Shown: piece by piece, positions 6,014-11,568 of the stretch | Numbering within the stretch: the first letter of the stretch is position 1 | How the letters are laid out: every line of letters starts with the position of its first letter | Assembly (NCBI GenBank): GCA_018399795.1 | Contig: JAGYOC010000312.1 | Location: 1 to 11,568, forward strand | DNA: 11,568 bases | DNA from: Dehalococcoidales bacterium | Lineage (GTDB): Bacteria > Chloroflexota > Dehalococcoidia > Dehalococcoidales > UBA5760 | Direction: 5' to 3' | Program-made: the position numbers and the translations under genes | Notes under the pieces: model-generated | The model's database searches: none | Seen by the model: the letters and a program-made list of their open reading frames with translations, nothing else | What the model was told of the DNA's origin: nothing

Positions 6014-7510
6014 TTGATTTTAGGAACTAGGGCTGGATACAGCCAACTTTCGGGATGTGGACTAAACCTGTTCACCGATTCCGAGCTTGCCGAGATGCAC
6101 CGGGCCACGCTTGACGTTTTACAGAACGCGGGCATCCTGGTAATGAACGAGGAAGCACGTGAGATTTTCTATTCTCACGGCTGCGAAGTTGATAAGGAGA
6201 CCCATATCGTCAAGATACCTCCTTATCTGGTAGAGGAAGCAATACAGTCAGCTCCGTCGAGGTTATTGCTTGCCGCGCGAAATCCTAAGTACGACATCGT
6301 TCTGGAGAGTAACCGGGTAGCCTATACCAACTTCGGCGTTGCCATAGAGATACTGGACTCTGAGACAGGTAAGGTGAGGGAAACTACCAACAAAGACCTG
6401 GCGGATTCGGCGATACTGTCAGATGCTGCCGATGGCCTGGATGTCTACAGCATGGCAGCCACCCCCCGGGATGTCCCCAGTGAGGTAGAAGACCTGACCG
6501 CCGCTGAAACCAGCTTCATCAACTGCAGCAAGCATTTCCATCACATCGATGTTCTGACCACGGACGGGGTAAAGGCCTTCTTCGAGATGGGCGCCGCCAT
6601 ATCAGGAGGCGCCGAACAGATGAAGAAACGCCCCATCGCCTCGATCCTAATCTGTCCGGTCAGCCCCATGCAGCTGAGCCCTGAGTGCTGCGAGGTGATA
6701 ATCGAATCGGCAAAGCTGGATATACCCTGCAACGTTCTGTCCGAGGCTTTGTCCGGCGGCACCGCGCCGGTCACCAATGCCGGTACCCTGCTCACCCACA
6801 ACGCCGAGGTACTGGGGGGTATTACACTGAGCCAGCTCACCAAGAAGGGTGCACCGGTCATCTACGGTAGCTCCACCACTATGCTTGACCTGAGCTATGT
6901 CAATGCACCGGTAGGAGCACCCGAGCTGGGTATGCTCAGTGCTGCCGTAGCCAAACTTGCCCAGTACTATAACCTGCCCAGCTACGTCGCCGGAACGTAG
7001 GCAGATTCCAAGCTACCCGATGCCCAAGCAGCGCACGAAAAAACCATCACCTCCCTGCTGCCAGCTCTGGGCGGTGCCAATCTAATTTATGGTATGGGTA
7101 TGCTCGAGTCGGGTGTAACCTGGTGCCATGAGCAGTTAATGATTGACAACGATATCGTCAAAATGGTAAAGCATGCGATTCAGGGGATCGATGTAAACGA
7201 CGATTCGATGGCAACAGAACTGGTAAAGAGAGCCCACGAGATAAAGGATTTCCTGCACCAGAAACACACCGTACAGCACATGAGAACACAGTCCAAAGCC
7301 AAGCTTATCGACCGGACCAGCCGGGGAACCTGGGAAACGAAGACCGGCGGTACCGATATGACCCAGCGGGCCAGGGACGAAGTGAAGCGCATCCTTAAAG
7401 AGCATCAGCCGGAGCCACTGAGCGATAATGTCAAAAAGACACTGCGTGAGATTGTTGAGGATGTCGCAAAAAAGAGAAAGGAAACCCCACACTCGCACCA
7501 CCAGGGATAA
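6014..7510 (+). CDS. mttB: Trimethylamine methyltransferase MttB, pyrrolysine-containing (in-frame UAG)
   Basis: MttB transfers a methyl group from trimethylamine to its corrinoid partner, leaving dimethylamine. The full reading frame is 498 residues with UAG (6998-7000) decoded at codon 329; the methanogen enzyme has pyrrolysine at about 334. The UAG follows LPSYVAGT, and ADSKLPDAQAAHEKT, LLPALGGANLIYG and GMLESG continue directly after it, as in known MttB. The N-terminal part shows the family's GLNLFTDSELAEMH opening and KHFHHIDV; GSSTTMLDLS and VGAPELGM precede the UAG. Presence of UAG matters: the larger MttB superfamily, including glycine betaine methyltransferases such as MtgB, mostly lacks pyrrolysine. 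The start is TTG at 6014, six bases after GGAGG in a very strong site (6001-6009). mttC follows after 49 bases, so the two are probably one operon. Confidence 0.95.
6998..7000 (+). other. mttB: In-frame UAG, pyrrolysine codon of mttB
   Basis: This is the only in-frame stop between the TTG start and the UAA at 7508-7510. It sits exactly where pyrrolysine lies in MttB, after YVAGT. The codons between it and the next in-frame ATG (about 7091) encode conserved family sequence, so a separate downstream gene is not credible. Confidence 0.94.
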
Positions 7511-7559
7511 CTCATCGTTCGGAATAACTTTATAAAGAATAAGGAGGTTGTTTGTCACC

Positions 7560-8207
7560 ATGGGAGAACAAGAGATAATGGCAGCGGCGAAGCAATCAAT
7601 CATGGACTACGATGTCGAGAAAGCTGAGCAGGTTGCCAAGGAGGGACTGGCGGCCGGCGTAGACCCGGTAGCGCTGGTCGAGAAGGGATTCGTCCCCGGC
7701 ATACAGGAAATAGGCGACCTGTTCGACTCCGGAGAGGTATATCTGCCGGAGCTGATACTGGCAGCCGATGCCATGAAGGCAGGCACAACTATATGTGAGG
7801 CTGCCTTCCCGGAAACCGCATCCAAAACCAAGAAAAAGGTCATTATGGCTACCGTAGAGGGTGACATCCATGACATCGGTAAATCGATTGTCGTCTCCTT
7901 CCTGTCAGCCAATGGATTCGATGTCTACAACCTGGGCCGCGACGTAACCGTCGATGCCTTTATCGAAAAGGCCAAGGAAGTCGAGCCCGATGTAATCGGC
8001 AGTAGCGCCCTGCTCACCACTACAATGGGGCATCAAAAAGAACTCGAGGAAGCCTTAAAGGAAGCTGGCATTCGTGATAAGGTTAAAACCATCGTCGGCG
8101 GAGCACCGGCCAGCCAGGAATGGGCTGACAAAATAGGCGCCGACGCCTACGCCGAAAACGCCGCCGATGCTGTAGCCAAGGTAAAGAAACTATGCGGTAT
8201 ATCCTGA
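7560..8207 (+). CDS. mttC: Methyltransferase corrinoid protein, MttC-like
   Basis: This cytoplasmic protein carries a cobalamin-type cofactor that accepts the methyl group from MttB (and perhaps MtmB) and passes it to a second methyltransferase. It has 215 residues, the usual length. Residues 1-90 form the helical cap domain (with GFVPGIQEIGDLFDSGEVYLPE). Residues 92-215 are the Rossmann-like B12-binding domain with the base-off motif D102-x-H104-x-x-G107 in EGDIHDIG, His104 being the expected lower cobalt ligand, then a Ser-Ala-Leu-Leu-Thr-Thr loop near 149-155 and the GGAP loop at 180-183. I chose the ATG at 7560; AAGGAGG (7541-7547) lies 12 bases upstream, a little far. A TTG at 7548 touches the site and is unlikely. 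MttC is assigned over MtbC or MtmC by its place behind mttB; the families are close. It ends in UGA. Confidence 0.92.
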   Translation: MGEQEIMAAAKQSIMDYDVEKAEQVAKEGLAAGVDPVALVEKGFVPGIQEIGDLFDSGEVYLPELILAADAMKAGTTICEAAFPETASKTKKKVIMATVEGDIHDIGKSIVVSFLSANGFDVYNLGRDVTVDAFIEKAKEVEPDVIGSSALLTTTMGHQKELEEALKEAGIRDKVKTIVGGAPASQEWADKIGADAYAENAADAVAKVKKLCGIS

Positions 8208-8212
8208 CCCCC

Positions 8213-8242
8213 TTGACTTTTCCATCATATTAGGGGTAGAAT
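8213..8242 (+). promoter_or_regulatory. Candidate promoter for the ABC transporter genes
   Basis: TTGACT (8213-8218, 5/6) and TAGAAT (8237-8242, 5/6) are separated by 18 bases, just after the mttC stop. Transcription from near 8249 would give a leader of about 120 bases. A short GCCC-GGA-GGGC stem follows at about 8267-8277. Confidence 0.45.
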
Positions 8243-8293
8243 CAGCGTCATAATTTAATTAATGTCGCCCGGAGGGCTTCAAGGAGGGAGGTG

Positions 8294-8347
8294 TTGCCTA
8301 TTGGGCAGTTGCCTTTTACAGCTATTATCAGATGTATTATTATCTAA
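8294..8347 (+). CDS. Possible 17-codon Ile-rich leader peptide
   Basis: AAGGAGG at 8281-8287 is followed after six bases by TTG (8294), opening a 17-codon frame that ends in UAA at 8345-8347. A GTG at 8291 is three bases from the site. Six of its codons are isoleucine, five of them in the last seven codons, and the next gene is the binding protein of a branched-chain-amino-acid-type importer. That recalls amino-acid leader peptides. However, I find no terminator/antiterminator pair between 8348 and 8371, and ATT/ATC codons are expected by chance in AT-rich sequence. Confidence 0.2.
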   Translation: MPIGQLPFTAIIRCIII

Positions 8348-8371
8348 GACACCCAAACAAGGAGGTATTTG

Positions 8372-9859
8372 GTGAAGAGAAAGGACTTACTTAAAATCAT
8401 CGTTGGTTTTTCTCTGGTAGCAGTGCTGGCTCTCAGCATTCCCCTGATGAGCGGATGCACCGGAACCACCCCGGAACCCGAACCGGAACCAACACCCGAG
8501 CCCACCCCCGAACCGGAACCAACACCGGAACCAACACCGGAACCAACACCCGAGCCAGCCAAGGAAGTTGTCGCCAAGATAGGATTTTGTGCCCCGCTTA
8601 CCGGCCCCTCTGCCGGATGGGGTCTTCCCGGACTCAATGGTAACGAGATCTGGGCCAGACACTTCAACGAGAACGGTGGTATCACCCTTTCCGATGGGAC
8701 CCATATCACCGTTGAGATGGTCCCCTACGACAACGAGTACATGGCCGATAAGGCCATCGCGGGCGGCAAGAAGCTGATCCTCGAGGACGACTGCTGCATG
8801 GTCCAGATGCTCGGCGGTCACACCGCCGCTGCCGTCGTACCCTGGTTCACCCAGCAGGAGGTTCTCTCCACGACCCTGCTGCCCAGTGACCTGACCCCGG
8901 ATACCCTCTATCACCTCGCTCCGGTTGAGGTCTGCCCGTTCTACAACGTCACCGGCGTAGAATGGCTCGGGGAGCATCTGGATGAGATCAGGCCCGATCT
9001 CACCGAGGATGGCGAGATCACCTTTGCCCAGGCCGCTCAGGACGATGAGCTGGGCCGCCCCGGCATGGCAGCCATGAACGCCGCGGCTGAAGGAGCGGGT
9101 ATGGAGGTCGTCTATACCGAGCTCTTTGACCCGGCCACCACCGACTTCGCACCCATCGTCAGCGAGATGATTGACAGCGGCGCCGACATCCTAAGCTGGG
9201 GCATCTCATATCCGGACTACGTCAACCTTATGACCCTAGAGGCCTACAACCAGGGCTTCGAGGGACAGCTCCACTCGTGCACGCTGGACTTCTACGACGC
9301 CATCGTCGACAAGACGAGCGTCGAGTACATGGAAAACTTCGTCTGGCAGTTCCCCGATTTCGACGACCCGATGATGAGCGACGACCTGAACCCCTACAGC
9401 GTTATGAGCCCCAATGACTTCTGGGATGAGTACAACGAGGAGTACCCCGGCACATGGAGCGCGGTATCATGGGAGTATCAGGGTCAGCTGGATCAGTGGG
9501 CACAGGCCGTAATCGTGGCCGATAGCATTGAACCGATGGCCGTATTCGATGCCTGGAAGGCAAACGGCGATACCATTTACCACCCGTTCGGTAAAGGCAC
9601 TTGGTGGGGCAAGCCGTTCTGGGGCATCGATAATGCCCTTATGGCCCCCTGGCCGGTTGTCGTGATGAAGGATGGCAAGGCCACCATCGTGGAGTTCCGC
9701 GACCAGCTCGACTGGTGGAACAGAAATGCCGCCGGGATGGTGAAATGGAACGAGGAATACGGCGAGATGTTCTACCAGAGGATGGGCATCAGCCGTGAAG
9801 AAGCCGAGGAACTTTACGGCTTCGAATACCCTGAAGAAGTAGAAGAGGTACTCGAATAA
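8372..9859 (+). CDS. ABC importer substrate-binding lipoprotein (Liv/HAAT type)
   Basis: A secreted, lipid-anchored receptor of 495 residues that would deliver its ligand to the permeases encoded next. GTG at 8372 is chosen because AAGGAGG (8359-8365) lies six bases upstream; the adjoining TTG at 8369 is too close. The signal peptide has KRK, a hydrophobic core (about 9-25) and a lipobox ending at Cys29. Residues 34-62 are a Pro-Glu-Pro-Thr tether. The domain from about 66 is a type 1 periplasmic-binding fold (Peripla_BP_6-like): IGFCAPLTGPSAGWG, then a GLNGNEIWARHFNENGGI helix and strand. The ligand is unknown; many family members do not bind amino acids. The C-terminal third is rich in Trp and Tyr, which would suit a cationic, methylated ligand, and the gene lies 164 bases after mttC. 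That reading is inference. Confidence 0.9.
   Translation: MKRKDLLKIIVGFSLVAVLALSIPLMSGCTGTTPEPEPEPTPEPTPEPEPTPEPTPEPTPEPAKEVVAKIGFCAPLTGPSAGWGLPGLNGNEIWARHFNENGGITLSDGTHITVEMVPYDNEYMADKAIAGGKKLILEDDCCMVQMLGGHTAAAVVPWFTQQEVLSTTLLPSDLTPDTLYHLAPVEVCPFYNVTGVEWLGEHLDEIRPDLTEDGEITFAQAAQDDELGRPGMAAMNAAAEGAGMEVVYTELFDPATTDFAPIVSEMIDSGADILSWGISYPDYVNLMTLEAYNQGFEGQLHSCTLDFYDAIVDKTSVEYMENFVWQFPDFDDPMMSDDLNPYSVMSPNDFWDEYNEEYPGTWSAVSWEYQGQLDQWAQAVIVADSIEPMAVFDAWKANGDTIYHPFGKGTWWGKPFWGIDNALMAPWPVVVMKDGKATIVEFRDQLDWWNRNAAGMVKWNEEYGEMFYQRMGISREEAEELYGFEYPEEVEEVLE
8471..8557 (+). repeat. Tandem Pro-Glu-Pro-Thr coding repeat
   Basis: This low-complexity stretch encodes residues 34-62 of the binding protein as repeats of PEP and PTPEP. 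At DNA level the unit CCGGAACCAACA recurs in tandem. It gives a stiff, extended tether between the lipidated Cys29 and the binding domain. Such repeats expand and contract easily. Confidence 0.85.
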
Positions 9860-9870
9860 GTAATTTTTCT

Positions 9871-9904
9871 GAAAGAGGCCGGGGTTAAGGCTCCGGCCTC
9901 TTTC
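9871..9904 (+). terminator. Intercistronic hairpin after the binding-protein gene
   Basis: GAAAGAGGCCGG (9871-9882) pairs perfectly with CCGGCCTCTTTC (9893-9904) across a 10-base loop; two more pairs are possible inside. It stands between the binding protein and the permease genes. The T residues lie inside the stem and no long T tract follows, so partial termination or 3' end protection is likely. Either would give more binding protein than permease. Confidence 0.7.
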
Positions 9905-9920
9905 TAGAGAGTAGAGTAGC

Positions 9921-10784
9921 ATGAGCCTTGACTTTGCTTTGCAGACTGCAGCCAATTCGGCTACGGTAAGTGTTTTCTATGCCATAATCGCTATAGGTTT
10001 TACCCTTGTCTTCGGCGTAATGGGCGTACTCAACCTGGCCCACGGCGAGCTGTATATGGTGGGTGCCTATGTCGTCTGGATTGCCTATGCCCAGGGAGGA
10101 ATCCCCTTTCCCTTAGCCATAGTCCTCGCTGTGGCCATCGTTGCCGGACTGGGACTGGCCATGGAGCGCGGGCTGTTCCGCCCCATGCGAGGACGACCCC
10201 TTATGGGGCTTATCATGTCCATCGGCATGATATTCATTCTCCAGGTCTTCGTCGCCACAACCTGGCACGTAGGGCTGATGAAGCAGGTTTCACCCTACAT
10301 TAGGGGCTCGTTAGATGTGATGGGCATTTCCATGGCCTACCAGAGGCTCCTGGTCATTCCAGCGGCGGCATGCGCCATCGGGGCACTCTGGTTTTTCCTG
10401 CGCCGCACCAAGACCGGGCAATCCTTGCGCGCCAAGTCACAGGACCCGGAGGCAGCCGCCCTTCAGGGCATAAGCATGAACCGGGTTGATGTTATCACGA
10501 TGGCGATCGGCGCCGGACTCGCAGGTTTTGCCGGCGCCTTCATGGCTCCCATTATGAGAGTCGACCCCTATATGGGCCATATGGCACTGGTTTATGCCCT
10601 GCTGGTAACCATTGTCGGCGGCCTGGGCAGTATCGAGGGGGCCCTTATCGCATCATTTATCTACGGGTTTATGATTAACTTCGTCACCGTCACCTTTGAT
10701 AGCACCATGGCCAGTATCGCCAGCGTAATGCTCATGTTCATAGTTCTTGCAATAAGACCAAGGGGGATAATGGGCCGTGCGTAA
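9921..10784 (+). CDS. livH: Branched-chain-type ABC transporter permease, LivH family
   Basis: An inner-membrane permease of 287 residues, a normal length, with about eight hydrophobic segments. The family motif NLAHGELYMVGAY is at residues 38-50. The cytoplasmic coupling region is TGQSLRAKSQDPEAAALQGIS, read here as short blocks with the AAALQGI helix that contacts the ATPase. VGGLGSIEGALIASF lies near residue 233. The start is an ATG at 9921 with only a weak site (GAGAG/AGAG), as may fit lower expression than the binding protein. It overlaps or nearly touches the next permease gene. Substrate specificity cannot be read from the permease. Confidence 0.93.
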   Translation: MSLDFALQTAANSATVSVFYAIIAIGFTLVFGVMGVLNLAHGELYMVGAYVVWIAYAQGGIPFPLAIVLAVAIVAGLGLAMERGLFRPMRGRPLMGLIMSIGMIFILQVFVATTWHVGLMKQVSPYIRGSLDVMGISMAYQRLLVIPAAACAIGALWFFLRRTKTGQSLRAKSQDPEAAALQGISMNRVDVITMAIGAGLAGFAGAFMAPIMRVDPYMGHMALVYALLVTIVGGLGSIEGALIASFIYGFMINFVTVTFDSTMASIASVMLMFIVLAIRPRGIMGRA

Positions 10785-11568
10785 AGGAAATGGTAATATG
10801 ATCGGCTTTGCTATCCTTTTTGGTGGTCTGGCAGCAATGGGAGCTTTCATGGGAGAGTACCAGGTTAACACCATACTCATGATTGTTATCTGGATTATCG
10901 TTGCTGTCGCCTACCGCCTGCTGGCAACAACGGGCGAGTTTTCGCTGGGACACGTGGTTATCATGGGTATCGGGGGTTACAGCAGCGCCATGTTCGCCCG
11001 CTATATGGGCCTACCCGTATGGGTATCTATGCCTTTGGGAGGTCTGGTATGTGCTGGTTTCGCCGCACTCACCGCCTACCCTATGTTCCGGATGAAGGGG
11101 TTCTATTTCCTGATTGGCTCTTTTGCTCTGGGCGAAGCGGTAAGGCTGAGCTGGAACCGCTGGAAGTTCCCCTTTGGCGGACCGAGCGGACTCTGGAACA
11201 TCCCTGCTCCTCATGCGGGCGGTATCACGTTTGATACCATCACTTCCTACTTCTACCTCACCCTGGGGATAGCCGCGGTATGTGTCTATGTTATGATGCG
11301 CATCGACCAGAGCCGCTTCGGGCAGAACCTGAAGGCCATACACTGGCAGGACTCGGTGGCAGAGAGCCTCGGTATCAATGTCTACCGGCACAAGATGACC
11401 GCCTATATTACTGCCTCATTCTTCGCCGGTATTGCCGGTGCCGTTTTCGCCCACTTCATGGGCATCGTTAGCCCAAGCCAGTTCAGCCTGCACTATATGC
11501 TCTACGTACTGGTCTGGGTCATCGTGGGCGGTACCAACACCTTCTGGGGCTCGATTATCGGTGTCATC
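10777..11568 (+). CDS. livM: Branched-chain-type ABC transporter permease, LivM family, 3' end missing
   Basis: This reading frame is open to the end of the window (264 codons from the GTG at 10777) and has no stop. The second permease subunit of the importer is recognisable by EFSLGHVVIMGIGGYSSA near residues 53-70, the FRMKGFYFLIGSFALGEA block, FGQNLKAIHWQDSVAESLGI (the coupling helix), and FFAGIAGAVFAHFMG followed by the VIVGGTNTFWGSIIGV end segment. Two starts are possible. GTG at 10777 overlaps the livH stop by eight bases and gives a positively charged MRKGN start. ATG at 10798 has AAGGAA (10784-10789) eight bases upstream. Both imply translational coupling with livH. The ATPase genes (livG, livF type) would be expected past the window end. 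Confidence 0.9.
   Translation, partial: MRKGNGNMIGFAILFGGLAAMGAFMGEYQVNTILMIVIWIIVAVAYRLLATTGEFSLGHVVIMGIGGYSSAMFARYMGLPVWVSMPLGGLVCAGFAALTAYPMFRMKGFYFLIGSFALGEAVRLSWNRWKFPFGGPSGLWNIPAPHAGGITFDTITSYFYLTLGIAAVCVYVMMRIDQSRFGQNLKAIHWQDSVAESLGINVYRHKMTAYITASFFAGIAGAVFAHFMGIVSPSQFSLHYMLYVLVWVIVGGTNTFWGSIIGVI

Noticed and set aside
7094..7510. A separate 138-residue gene within the mttB region
   Set aside because: It is the C-terminal part of mttB; conserved sequence is continuous across the UAG at 6998-7000, and no ribosome binding site precedes the internal start.
4022..7510. mtmB and mttB as pseudogenes broken by nonsense mutations
   Set aside because: Each has only one stop, always UAG, at the known pyrrolysine position, with intact family sequence on both sides and good ribosome binding sites.
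8471..8557. CRISPR-like tandem repeat
   Set aside because: The repeats have no spacers and are in-frame codons of a Pro-Glu-Pro-Thr protein linker.
8387..8977. Minus-strand 196-residue frame opposite the binding-protein gene
   Set aside because: Its Gly/Trp/Phe-rich repeat is the antisense of the Pro-Glu-Pro-Thr linker repeat.

Overview
The window looks bacterial rather than archaeal. Genes start with ATG, GTG or TTG behind strong AAGGAGG-type ribosome binding sites, the tRNA encodes its CCA end, and a secreted protein has a lipobox. A long Pro-Glu-Pro-Thr linker behind the lipobox and the general protein style suggest an anaerobic Chloroflexota (Dehalococcoidia-like) lineage. That taxonomic guess is inference, not proof.

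The centre of the window (about 4022-8207) is a pyrrolysine-dependent methylamine demethylation locus. A monomethylamine methyltransferase gene (mtmB, minus strand) and a trimethylamine methyltransferase gene (mttB, plus strand) face away from each other across a 591-base AT-rich spacer. Each is interrupted by exactly one in-frame UAG, at codon 203 in mtmB and codon 329 in mttB. These match the pyrrolysine positions of the methanogen enzymes, and family sequence continues straight past each UAG. An ordinary gene caller would split each gene in two. mttB is followed after 49 bases by mttC, the corrinoid protein that would accept the methyl group. No pyl genes, pyrrolysine tRNA, corrinoid reactivase, dimethylamine methyltransferase or second corrinoid protein is visible here.

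Downstream and in the same direction (8213-11568) lies a branched-chain-amino-acid-type (HAAT/Liv) ABC importer: a substrate-binding lipoprotein, an intercistronic hairpin, a LivH-type permease and a LivM-type permease cut by the window end. Its position behind mttBC suggests, but does not show, that it imports a methylated amine or a related nutrient.

The left part (1-3672) is accessory. It holds the 3' end of a tRNA-Pro(GGG), two small plus-strand genes that both end in UAG, an unfamiliar minus-strand protein built from two similar halves, and a minus-strand SAM-dependent methyltransferase. The methyltransferase appears to have a membrane anchor encoded upstream of its first ATG. All recognised genes on the methylamine and transporter side end in UAA or UGA. 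UAG as a terminal stop therefore appears only in the two left-hand genes, and one of these stays open for 64 codons past it.
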